Part shown: positions 50,277 through 57,959 of the stretch, one piece after another
Numbering within the stretch: position 1 is the stretch's first letter
Layout: the number at the start of each line of letters is the position of its first letter
The notes under the pieces: model-generated
What the model was told of the DNA's origin: nothing
Databases searched by the model: none
The model's input: only the letters and a program-made list of their open reading frames with translations
Position numbers and translations under genes: made by a program
NCBI RefSeq assembly: GCF_003056345.1
Contig: NZ_PYWB01000003.1
Location: 291,165-355,164 of the forward strand
Source: Devosia submarina
GTDB taxonomy: Bacteria; Pseudomonadota; Alphaproteobacteria; Rhizobiales; Devosiaceae
Direction: 5' to 3'
DNA length: 64,000 nucleotides

Positions 50277-51170
50277 ATGCTCGACTGGGACAAACTGAGA
50301 ATTTTCCATACCGCCGCAGAATCCGGCAGCTTCACTCACGCTGCCGAAAAGCTCGGCATGAGTCAGTCGGCGGTGTCGCGGCAGATCTCGGCGCTGGAAG
50401 ACGATTTGGGCTTGAAGCTCTTTATCCGCCATGCTCGTGGCCTGGTGCTGACCGAGGTGGGCGAGCAATTGTTCCGCACTGCCCACCGCATGCACTGGGA
50501 ACTGCAGCAGGTGGAAACGCAGATGTCGGAGTCCCAGGATGTTCCGACCGGGCCGCTGATCGTCACCACGACTGTCGGTATCGGCTCCACCTGGCTGTCT
50601 TCGCGGCTTGATGAGTTTCTCAAGCTTTATCCCCTCATCCAGCTCGAGATCCGCCTCAACGACGCCGAACTCGACCTTGCCATGCGCGAGGCGGACGTGG
50701 CCATTCGCCTCCACCGGCCAAACCAGTCCGAGATGATCCAGCGCAAGCTGTTCACGGTGCACAACCATTTTTACGCATCCAACAGCTATATCGAGGAACA
50801 CGGCGTACCTACCAGCGCCGAGCAGCTGGACGATCACCGCATCATCAGCTTCGGCGAGCCAGTCCCCTCTTATCTCGGCGACATCAACTTCCTTGAGCGC
50901 ATGGGCCGTACTGATTCCAGCCCGCGCCGCGCCGTGCTCAAGGTCAACGCTGTATATGGCATGATGCAAGCCTGCCGCGCCGGCATCGGCATTGCCATGC
51001 TGCCAGACTATGTGACCGAGGAAGAAGACGGGTTGGTCCAGGTGCTGCCAGAAATCGAGCTGCCGGCCTATGAGGCCTATTTCGTCTATCCGCCAGCGCT
51101 GAAGAATTCCAAGCGCGTCGGCGTGTTCCGCGATTTCCTCGTGGGTAAAGCGCGTGAGTGGAGCTTCTAG
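50277..51170 (+). CDS. lsrB: LysR-type regulator, LsrB/VtlR-like
   Basis: A 297-residue LysR regulator: helix-turn-helix SFTHAAEKLGMSQSAVSRQI, then the effector domain ending AYFVYPPALKNSKRVGVFRD. By eye it matches LsrB (Sinorhizobium) and VtlR (Brucella), which lie between trxB and the AbcR sRNA genes; VtlR activates abcR2 and LsrB is redox-responsive. The protein has a single cysteine, Cys233 in MMQACRAGIGIAMLPDY, at the place of the conserved redox cysteine of LsrB as I recall it. It is followed by four tandem sRNA units whose promoters share a dyad, the likely binding site. Confidence 0.88.
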   Translation: MLDWDKLRIFHTAAESGSFTHAAEKLGMSQSAVSRQISALEDDLGLKLFIRHARGLVLTEVGEQLFRTAHRMHWELQQVETQMSESQDVPTGPLIVTTTVGIGSTWLSSRLDEFLKLYPLIQLEIRLNDAELDLAMREADVAIRLHRPNQSEMIQRKLFTVHNHFYASNSYIEEHGVPTSAEQLDDHRIISFGEPVPSYLGDINFLERMGRTDSSPRRAVLKVNAVYGMMQACRAGIGIAMLPDYVTEEEDGLVQVLPEIELPAYEAYFVYPPALKNSKRVGVFRDFLVGKAREWSF

Positions 51171-51197
51171 GAGCCTTTCAGAGCTCATGCGCTGACT

Positions 51198-51252
51198 GCA
51201 TATCTTATATGCCAGGTGCCCGATTGTTGGGCAGGCGCGTGCCTCTTATATG
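51198..51252 (+). promoter_or_regulatory. Promoter and LysR-type operator of sRNA unit 1
   Basis: Perfect dyad GCATATCTTATATGC (51198-51212), 11 bp, -35 TTGTTG (51224-51229), 17 bp, -10 TATATG (51247-51252). The same geometry occurs before units 2, 3 and 4. Confidence 0.8.
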
Positions 51253-51258
51253 GGCCAC

Positions 51259-51376
51259 ACACAGCGGGCGCTTCCCTCCTCCTCCCTTGCGCCCCCTGCG
51301 TTCCCTCCTAGCTTGGTGAAAAATCCTGCTAGCCTTATGGCTCCGCTCTCCCCTCGGGCGGGGCCATATTTTTTTT
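51259..51376 (+). ncRNA. sRNA unit 1, AbcR-like
   Basis: Predicted RNA of ~118 nt. Hairpin GGGCGC/GCGCCC (51266-51294) displays an uninterrupted pyrimidine loop containing CCTCCTCCC (51278-51286). A second TTCCCTCC follows near 51301. The terminator is a 10-bp stem (51337-51346 with 51358-51367) and eight T's. Its place just after the lsrB-like gene is where abcR genes lie in rhizobia. The family call is by synteny and anti-Shine-Dalgarno content; I cannot run a covariance search. Confidence 0.75.
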
Positions 51377-51395
51377 CTTCTCATCTGCAGGTTTC

Positions 51396-51450
51396 GCATG
51401 GCTGACATGCCCGCCGCCGTATTGTCGACCAAGGCAATAGAGTTCATATA
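51396..51450 (+). promoter_or_regulatory. Promoter and LysR-type operator of sRNA unit 2
   Basis: Dyad GCATGGCTGACATGC (51396-51410), 11 bp, -35 TTGTCG (51422-51427), 17 bp, -10 CATATA (51445-51450). Confidence 0.8.
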
Positions 51451-51456
51451 GGTATC

Positions 51457-51647
51457 GTTGCTGAGGCGCGCTCCGTATCCTCCTCCCTCGGACCCCGCAT
51501 CGCAACACCGAGCCGCGATCGTATCCTCCTCCCACGATCAAGGCTCACCGGCAGAGCGCATCTCCTCCTCCCTTGCCCTCTGCCAAGACTCTGGATTTGG
51601 CTTCGGCCCAGTCATGCAGGCCCTGTCTTCGGACAGGGCCTTTTTTT
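51457..51647 (+). ncRNA. sRNA unit 2, triple CCTCCTCCC hairpin RNA
   Basis: Predicted RNA of ~191 nt. Three successive hairpins each present CCTCCTCCC in the loop: 51479-51487 (stem TCCG/CGGA), 51525-51533 (stem GATCGT/ACGATC) and 51564-51572 (stem GGCAGAG/CTCTGCC). A fourth small hairpin (GATTTGGCTTCGGCCC, 51594-51609) precedes the terminator, a perfect 9-bp stem with a TTCG loop (51619-51640) and seven T's. The loop motif is complementary to the Shine-Dalgarno sequence, as in cuckoo-type sRNAs of alphaproteobacteria. It is a clear paralogue of unit 3. Confidence 0.82.
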
Positions 51648-51769
51648 CGTTTGCCTGCCGTGCAGCAGAAATCAACCTGGGCGAGTTGGGAACCGCAGGA
51701 CGCCATGTGCATTAGATGAAGCAGTGATGCCTTGGTATCGCCGGTTGACAGTTTGTCGCTGTTTGCAAT

Positions 51770-51824
51770 GCATGGCAGGCATGTTGACCCATCTATTGCT
51801 GACCAAATGGTCAAAATCTATATT
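51770..51824 (+). promoter_or_regulatory. Promoter and LysR-type operator of sRNA unit 3
   Basis: Near-perfect dyad GCATGGCAGGCATGT (51770-51784), 11 bp, -35 TTGCTG (51796-51801), 17 bp, -10 TATATT (51819-51824). The spacer also contains TGACCA-AA-TGGTCA. Confidence 0.8.
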
Positions 51825-51830
51825 GGCTTT

Positions 51831-52027
51831 GTCGCCGGAAACGCCGCTCCGTATCCTCCTCCCTCGGACCCGCGTTTAAGCGACATCGGATCGAAGCCGT
51901 ATCCTCCTCCCTCGGCTTGGGTCCACTCGGTTTGGTGCATATCCTCCTCCCTTGCATCGGGCCATTACTGTAGATTTGGCTTCGGCCCTATCATAAGGCT
52001 CCAACTTCGGTTGGAGCCTCTTTTTTT
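51831..52027 (+). ncRNA. sRNA unit 3, triple CCTCCTCCC hairpin RNA
   Basis: Predicted RNA of ~197 nt. The first hairpin region (51846-51870) is identical over 25 bases to unit 2 (51470-51494). CCTCCTCCC loops lie at 51855-51863, 51903-51911 (perfect 6-bp stem AAGCCG/CGGCTT) and 51943-51951 (GGTGCA/TGCATC). GATTTGGCTTCGGCCC (51973-51988) repeats exactly from unit 2. The terminator is a perfect 9-bp stem AGGCTCCAA/TTGGAGCCT with seven T's (51996-52027). Stems differ in sequence from unit 2 yet still pair, which suggests covariation. Confidence 0.83.
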
Positions 52028-52043
52028 GGCCGTCACGAAATTT

Positions 52044-52098
52044 GCATGGCTGCACTTCCCATTCGGCATTTGCGCCAATGTCACGGCAGGTCCACATC
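52044..52098 (+). promoter_or_regulatory. Promoter and half operator of sRNA unit 4
   Basis: GCATGGCTG (52044-52052, identical to the left part of the unit 2 dyad; right half degenerate), then -35 TTGCGC (52070-52075), 17 bp and -10 CACATC (52093-52098). Spacing equals that of units 1-3. Confidence 0.6.
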
Positions 52099-52104
52099 TT
52101 TGCG

Positions 52105-52204
52105 CGTGATCAGGCGGCATTCGTGGTGCCGCTCCCTCCAAGGTCAGACGCTTCGGCCGATGACCCCTGGCCCCGCCCATCCCCTCGGGCGGGGCCTTTT
52201 TCTT
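52105..52204 (+). ncRNA. sRNA unit 4, AbcR-like
   Basis: Predicted RNA of ~100 nt: hairpin GCGGCA/TGCCGC (52114-52132), single-stranded CTCCCTCCAAGG, hairpin GGTCA/TGACC (52142-52165) and a perfect 10-bp terminator GGCCCCGCCC/GGGCGGGGCC (52169-52196) with T's. The terminator loop and 3' arm share TCCCCTCGGGCGGGGCC with unit 1, so units 1 and 4 look like one lineage. The -10 and operator are weaker, so expression may differ. Confidence 0.65.
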
Positions 52205-52345
52205 CCGGGATCTAAGGCCCTGTAGCAAAGCGCCAAAGCAATCTGCTGTAATGCTGGAGCCGCAGCTCCATAGCCCTGTTGTCCCGGGTTCGACCCCCGA
52301 TTCATGCTTGCGGGTAGAGCCGTTCCGGCGACAGCCAGGCGGTCC

Positions 52346-53548
<1,203 letters not shown>

Positions 53549-53605
53549 TCAAGCCTCCCATGAACGCCCGGATTGATAAGGGCTCCTGCGACCACGGGCA
53601 ACAGA

Positions 53606-54673
53606 TCAATCGCGGGGCGACGCCGTCGATTCGCGGATCACCAGCCGCGGCTCCAACACCCGGCGCCCCGTTACCTGCGTGCCATCCAATGCGGCCTCGA
53701 CGGCAAGCCGCGCAATCTCCTTCATGGGCTGCTCAATGGTGGTGAGCTTGGGCGTGGACAAAGCCGCTTCCGGCACGCCGTCAAAGCCGATCACCGAGAC
53801 ATCGCCAGGCACTGACCACCCGTTCTGGATCAACCAGTCGATGGCAAACATGGCGACCATATCCGACATCGCAAGAATGCCCGTCGGAACCTCGGCCGCG
53901 GCAAAGATAGCTTCCAGAGCTGCAATTGTGCTGGCGCGGCTTTCCCGCGTCTCGTGGATGGGGACGGAAACGCGGGGAATGCCGGCGGCGTCCATTGCGT
54001 CCCAGTAGCCGCGCACACGGGTGCTCGAGGTGGAATAAACGGCAGCGTCGATCTCCCCGGCAGTGACCGGCCCCTGATGCTTCTCGCTCAAGGCGGTCGA
54101 CAGGATGGCAAGCCGCCGGTGACCCAAGGCAAGCAGGTGTTCGGCCGCCATTCGGGCGCCCCCGCGATTGTTGACGCCGATGGCGGGGATGGAATTGTCG
54201 GCTGCACCGATCGCCAGCGCCACATAGGGCAATTGCCGTTGTCGGGTGAGTTCCACGAGACGCTCGCCGCCCTCGACGCACAGCAAGATAAAGCCGTCCA
54301 CCAGGGCAGATTGGATGTTCCAGTCCAACCGTTCACCGCTGAGCGCCGAAACCAGCGCCACCCCTGCCCCACGCGCATCGCAGATCTCGGAAATTTCCGC
54401 CATCAGATGGCGCGCCCAGAGATCCTCGAAGAAATAGCTGAGCGGCTCGATGGCAGCGACGCCCACCGCATTGACCTTGCCGCCCCGCAGCAGACGGCCG
54501 GTAATGCTTGGTCCGCTGTAGCCAAGTTCCGTTGCGACCTTAAGCACATGCTCGCGCACTTCCTCGCGCACGATTTCGGGCCGGCTGAAAGCATTCGATG
54601 CCGTGCCTTGCGAAACGCCGGCAGCCTTTGCCACGTCCCGCAGCTTGATGGGTTTGTCGCCTTGTGCTGCCAC
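53606..54673 (-). CDS. LacI-family transcriptional regulator
   Basis: A 355-residue LacI/GalR repressor: N-terminal helix-turn-helix and hinge (LRDVAKAAGVSQGTASNAFS), followed by a periplasmic-binding-protein-like effector domain (GVNNRGGARMAAEHLLALGH, DVSVIGFDGVPEAALSTPKL). The ligand is probably a sugar. Three palindromic sites in the divergent promoter region (54713-54808) suggest autoregulation and control of the facing short gene. No sugar-utilisation genes follow on the other side, which is unusual. Confidence 0.92.
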   Translation of the reverse strand: MAAQGDKPIKLRDVAKAAGVSQGTASNAFSRPEIVREEVREHVLKVATELGYSGPSITGRLLRGGKVNAVGVAAIEPLSYFFEDLWARHLMAEISEICDARGAGVALVSALSGERLDWNIQSALVDGFILLCVEGGERLVELTRQRQLPYVALAIGAADNSIPAIGVNNRGGARMAAEHLLALGHRRLAILSTALSEKHQGPVTAGEIDAAVYSTSSTRVRGYWDAMDAAGIPRVSVPIHETRESRASTIAALEAIFAAAEVPTGILAMSDMVAMFAIDWLIQNGWSVPGDVSVIGFDGVPEAALSTPKLTTIEQPMKEIARLAVEAALDGTQVTGRRVLEPRLVIRESTASPRD

Positions 54674-54712
54674 CTAAGTCCTCATCCTTAAAACCGCATC
54701 ATAGCAGGAGTT

Positions 54713-54726
54713 TTGTACCGGTTCAA
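54713..54726. promoter_or_regulatory. LacI-type operator O1 (imperfect)
   Basis: TTGTACCGGTTCAA, one mismatch from the perfect palindrome of O2; 40 bases from the repressor start codon. Confidence 0.65.
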
Positions 54727-54734
54727 ATCTCCGC

Positions 54735-54762
54735 TTGACTTCAGGTGTCGCAGGCGTATCTT
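54735..54762 (+). promoter_or_regulatory. Promoter of the short gene facing lacI
   Basis: TTGACT (54735-54740), 16 bp, TATCTT (54757-54762). Operator O2 overlaps the -10 box. Confidence 0.6.
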
Positions 54763-54774
54763 GAACCGGTTCAA
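54761..54774. promoter_or_regulatory. LacI-type operator O2 (perfect)
   Basis: TTGAACCGGTTCAA is a perfect 14-bp palindrome with the central CG typical of LacI/GalR sites. Confidence 0.88.
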
Positions 54775-54794
54775 CAAGCTTCTGCATGCCCTAA

Positions 54795-54808
54795 TTGAAT
54801 CGATTCAA
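54795..54808. promoter_or_regulatory. LacI-type operator O3 (perfect)
   Basis: TTGAATCGATTCAA is a perfect 14-bp palindrome, centre 34 bp from that of O2, just before the ribosome binding site of the short gene. Confidence 0.88.
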
Positions 54809-54819
54809 GGAGCGCTAGT

Positions 54820-55008
54820 ATGATTCCCGCAAGCTATTTGTATAGAGGATACTACCATCAGCATTGGGAGCAGGAAGCCGGGCCGGTTCAAGGCGCCCAG
54901 CAGGCGCCCCAATCGGGTCACCTCATCATCGTCCATCGCCTGCTCAAGTTCTTGCTGCATCGCATAGGCGCCCACCGCCACTCCCTCGGTGTTCATGCCT
55001 ATGATTGA
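54820..55008 (+). CDS. Short ORF (62 aa) under LacI-type control, unknown or degenerate
   Basis: ATG 54820 has a strong AAGGAG site seven bases upstream, a promoter and two perfect operators, so translation start signals are excellent. The product starts MIPASYLYRGYYHQHWEQEA, then becomes low-complexity and His/Leu-rich without a recognisable domain. It may be a small conserved protein of sugar operons or the remnant left after loss of such an operon. The 174 bases after it hold nothing recognisable before the next gene. Confidence 0.5.
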   Translation: MIPASYLYRGYYHQHWEQEAGPVQGAQQAPQSGHLIIVHRLLKFLLHRIGAHRHSLGVHAYD

Positions 55009-55182
55009 AGTCCTGCAGCCGGCGCAACCACTCAATGCCGGCTGCTTCTCAATACCAGTGCATTACACGCGCCACATTTATGCCCTGAAATGGTCTGGAA
55101 CCAACCCCATTCGATACAAACTCGAACCGCAATCGGATGGCCTACTCTGCTCATCGTCAAGACAAACCAAGACGTTGATCCC

Positions 55183-55476
55183 ATGCAAAAAACTACGTCT
55201 TCCAAGCGGAAGCTCACGCCCTACGCCGTTGCGACTTCGCTCCTCCTTGTCGCTGGCGCTGCAACGGGGCTCATCGCGGGTGTCACACCCGCCACCGCTG
55301 CCAGTCTTGCGCAACAGCCCGACACGCAGATCGCCGTATTCATGATCCCCCTGACCATTCTGGTGCTGGCGGTGATGTTTGAAGTCACGCGAATGGTGCT
55401 GCGCGGCGCCGTTCCTGCCGAACTACCCGCCAGAAGCCGTCGCCCTCCCCTTTCGGATCGTCACGCCGAAAACTGA
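55183..55476 (+). CDS. Small two-helix membrane protein, unknown function
   Basis: A 97-residue protein from ATG 55183 with two hydrophobic segments (YAVATSLLLVAGAATGLIAG and AVFMIPLTILVLAVMFEVTR) and a basic C-terminal tail. No clear ribosome binding site is visible and no family is recognised; an intrinsic terminator 25 bases after the stop supports a real transcript. Confidence 0.55.
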   Translation: MQKTTSSKRKLTPYAVATSLLLVAGAATGLIAGVTPATAASLAQQPDTQIAVFMIPLTILVLAVMFEVTRMVLRGAVPAELPARSRRPPLSDRHAEN

Positions 55477-55500
55477 TTCCTCCAAAGCAGAGTGACTTAG

Positions 55501-55525
55501 AGGCTGGCCTTGCGCCGGCCTTTTT
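55501..55525 (+). terminator. Intrinsic terminator
   Basis: Stem AGGCTGGC/GCCGGCCT (8 bp, one G-T pair), 5-base loop, then TTTTTCTTTT. It ends the transcript of the small membrane protein gene. Confidence 0.82.
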
Positions 55526-55629
55526 CTTTTCGGCTTCTGGCAGGCTATGCTTTCGGCGATCCTTCATCTATCCAGAAGCCCTTCAAGCACCATCCATCAG
55601 CAGACCTCTCTCTGGCCCGAGAAGCGCCC

Positions 55630-56550
55630 ATGTCCCGCCCCATCGCCATCCTCCTCCTGCTGATCTGCACATCTCTTTGGGGCTTTGCCTTTGTGGTGCA
55701 GAAATCGGCCATGGACAGCATGGGCCCGCTCACCTTTATAGGGGTGCGCTATCTCCTGGGCGGCATTGTCATCCTGCCCCTGGCATTGCTTCTCGCGCGC
55801 CGCGCCCCACAGAGCCTCTCTGCGCGGCAATGGTGGTTCGTGTTCGCCATGAGCATGGCATTTTTTCTTGGCGCCTGGCTGCAGCAAGCGGGATTGATGA
55901 CCACCACGGCCACCAATGGTGGCTTCCTGACCAGCCTTTATGTGCTGTTCGTGCCGCTGATCGGCCTCCTCCTGTTCCGCAATTGGCCGCACGCGATCGT
56001 CTGGATCGGCATTCCCCTGGCGCTTGTCGGGATCTACTATCTCAATGGCGGCGGGCTCGACCGGCTCAACAGCGGCGATGGCCTCGTGGTCGTTGGCGCA
56101 GTGTTCTGGGCCATTCAGGTCATCATGCTGGGTTTCATCATGCGCACGGCTGGCCAGCCGGTTCTTGTCTCCAGCGTCAGCTTCCTTCTGGTGGGCGCCG
56201 CCGGGCTGATCCTCGCCTTTATTCTTGAAACACCGAATCTCTCCGGCATCCTCGCGGGCTGGCAGCAGATCGCCTATGCCGGCATCTTCTCCACCGCCAT
56301 TGCCTTCTCGCTCCAGGCGGTCGGCCAGCAACACGTACCCGCGGCCAATGCCGCGATCATCCTGTCCTCGGAATCCTTGTTCGCAGCGCTTGGCGGCGCC
56401 ATTTTCATGGCGGAGCGCTTGACCCCGATCGGCTATGCCGGCGCCACGCTCTTGTTCGCCGCCATCGTTATGGTCGAAGCCCTGCCCCCCATGCTCGCCC
56501 GGCGCAAGCGCCGCAATACCCTGGGGCCTATCGGCAGCACTGCTGCGTAA
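55630..56550 (+). CDS. EamA/DMT-family transporter
   Basis: A 306-residue inner-membrane protein with ten segments in two EamA repeats (AILLLLICTSLWGFAFVVQK; YAGIFSTAIAFSLQAVGQQH). Substrate unknown; the family exports metabolites and amino acids. ATG 55630 follows GAGAAG. It converges with the DUF2147 gene. Confidence 0.9.
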   Translation: MSRPIAILLLLICTSLWGFAFVVQKSAMDSMGPLTFIGVRYLLGGIVILPLALLLARRAPQSLSARQWWFVFAMSMAFFLGAWLQQAGLMTTTATNGGFLTSLYVLFVPLIGLLLFRNWPHAIVWIGIPLALVGIYYLNGGGLDRLNSGDGLVVVGAVFWAIQVIMLGFIMRTAGQPVLVSSVSFLLVGAAGLILAFILETPNLSGILAGWQQIAYAGIFSTAIAFSLQAVGQQHVPAANAAIILSSESLFAALGGAIFMAERLTPIGYAGATLLFAAIVMVEALPPMLARRKRRNTLGPIGSTAA

Positions 56551-56575
56551 GGGGTATTGAGGCGGAATCGGCGTC

Positions 56576-56965
56576 CTATTTCCCGTGCCGATACATCTGG
56601 TAGCTCTTGCAGACGACCAGAAGGACACAGCCCTCGAGTGTCAGTTGATCCTCGCTGACCTGGGTAATGGTGCCCTGCGCCGAATGGCCGAACAACCGCA
56701 TCTTGCCGCGCCATTGGGTGGGGCTGACCTGCGTGACCCGCTCCATCATTGGCTTGTTGAGCAAGGGCTTATAGCGCTCGTTGTAGTCAGCGTCAGACAG
56801 CCAGACCAGCGCACCGCATAATTGCTGCCCATCGCCACAGGTATTGAGCTGGATGCGCGTGTCCCGCGTTTCCAGCTCCCAAACTCCATCCGGCGACGCC
56901 GCTGTTGCGGGCATGATGGAGCCCGCTACAACCATCGCTGCAAAAACCGATCGAAGGAAACGCAT
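56576..56965 (-). CDS. Secreted DUF2147-like protein
   Basis: A 129-residue protein with a signal peptide (MRFLRSVFAAMVVAGSIMPA). The mature part starts SPDGVWELETRDTRIQLNTC and includes GQQLCGALVWLSDADYN and MRLFGHSAQGTITQVSEDQL, a DUF2147 beta-barrel pattern (WxxxG-type start, C..LCG core). Function unknown; likely periplasmic. Confidence 0.8.
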   Translation of the reverse strand: MRFLRSVFAAMVVAGSIMPATAASPDGVWELETRDTRIQLNTCGDGQQLCGALVWLSDADYNERYKPLLNKPMMERVTQVSPTQWRGKMRLFGHSAQGTITQVSEDQLTLEGCVLLVVCKSYQMYRHGK

Positions 56966-57065
56966 AACCAAACTCCTGCCTGAACTGCCAGCACCTTGTC
57001 CGCCTTCATCTGAATACCGGCTGAACAGGGGCGTCATGCCGGCGTCACACGGACGCAATAGCCTT

Positions 57066-57204
57066 CAGCCATCCCGGCTTTCCCATGCAGCCGGGACTGC
57101 CGAGCCTACGTGCCCACGTACGCTTGGCCCCAGCGGAAAGCGGTTGCCAACCCCTTCCCCGCCGACCAATCGGCACTTGGCCGCCCACCGGGTGGCCTTT
57201 TTTT
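57066..57204 (+). ncRNA. Candidate structured sRNA upstream of tdk
   Basis: No gene occupies 56966-57350, yet a strong plus-strand terminator lies at 57179-57204 (GGCCGCCC/GGGTGGCC and seven T's). Before it lie three hairpins: CCCGGCT/AGCCGGG (57073-57095), TACGTG/CACGTA (57107-57120) and GCCGA/TCGGC (57161-57174), separated by the open C-rich run CCAACCCCTTCCCC. This could be an independent sRNA, or a tdk leader with an attenuator. The start is not defined because no convincing promoter is seen. Confidence 0.45.
57179..57204 (+). terminator. Intrinsic terminator with no upstream gene
   Basis: 8-bp stem with a 3-base loop followed by seven T's, 147 bases before tdk. The nearest plus-strand gene upstream ends 630 bases away. 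Confidence 0.82.
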
Positions 57205-57350
57205 ACGAACTGGATCGCTTCACTTGCCCCTCATCGACCCGAGTGTCATCCGGGCCTGCAAGCTTACCCGGCAGGCACAACATCCATTCACCTGTTGATC
57301 CCGGTCACCAGCCCCTTCATCCCAGCCGCCGGCCGCGCTATGCCCTGCTC

Positions 57351-57944
57351 ATGGCCAAGCTCTACTTTTCCTTCGCGGCAATGAATGCCGGCAAATCGAC
57401 CTTGCTGCTGCAGGCCGCGTATAATTATCGCGAGCGCGGCATGCGGCCCCTCCTCTACACATCGGCGCTCTACGCAACTGACGGCGTCGGCCTCATCTCC
57501 TCCCGCATCGGCATCAGCGAACCCGCCGAACTCTACCGCGCCGAGGATGACCTTTACCTCGCCATTCGCGACCACACGGAAGCAGGCAAGGTCGACTGCG
57601 TCTTTGTGGACGAAGCGCAGTTCCTCACGCCCGAACAGGTCTGGCAGCTCGCCCGAGTCAGCGACCGCCTCAGGATCCCGGTCATGTGCTTTGGCCTGCG
57701 TACCGACTTCCGTGGCAAGCTCTTTCCCGGCTCCGCAGAACTGCTGGCAATTGCCGATGTGCTGCGCGAAATCCGCACCATTTGCGAGTGCGGTGCCAAG
57801 GCGACCATGGTGGTGCGCCAAAGCCCAGATGGCCGCGTCCTTGTTGAAGGAGAGCAGGTTTCCATCGAAAAATCGGTCTATGTTTCCTTGTGCCGCAAGC
57901 ATTGGGAAGAAGCGGTGGGCCGCTGGCCGGTTCTGGGGCCCTGA
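57351..57944 (+). CDS. tdk: Thymidine kinase
   Basis: A 197-residue type II thymidine kinase of the salvage pathway. P-loop AMNAGKST (about residues 10-17), Walker B VDCVFVDEAQFLTPEQVWQL, lasso-domain zinc cysteines (CECGAK and LCRKHWE) and the thymidine-binding YVSLCRKHW are present. ATG 57351 gives the normal family length. It is followed 15 bases later by yciA. Confidence 0.95.
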   Translation: MAKLYFSFAAMNAGKSTLLLQAAYNYRERGMRPLLYTSALYATDGVGLISSRIGISEPAELYRAEDDLYLAIRDHTEAGKVDCVFVDEAQFLTPEQVWQLARVSDRLRIPVMCFGLRTDFRGKLFPGSAELLAIADVLREIRTICECGAKATMVVRQSPDGRVLVEGEQVSIEKSVYVSLCRKHWEEAVGRWPVLGP

Positions 57945-57959
57945 ACAAGGAGTTCATGC

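Noticed and set aside
51205..51447. Minus-strand ORF of 80 codons across sRNA unit 1
   Set aside because: Overlaps promoter and terminator signals of the sRNA, has no ribosome site, and reads as Arg/Lys-rich shadow sequence.
51460..52030. CRISPR-like reading of the repeated CCTCCTCCC units
   Set aside because: Repeats are short, irregularly spaced (40-48 bases within units), lie in hairpin loops between promoters and terminators, and no cas genes are nearby.
52280..52305. tRNA T-arm-like sequence CCCGGGTTCGACCCCCG
   Set aside because: No acceptor, D or anticodon arm can be built around it and no CCA-proximal pairing exists; at most a chance match or an old tRNA fragment.
54805..55035. Minus-strand ORF of 76 codons opposite the short LacI-controlled gene
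   Set aside because: No ribosome site and no promoter; all control signals favour the plus strand.
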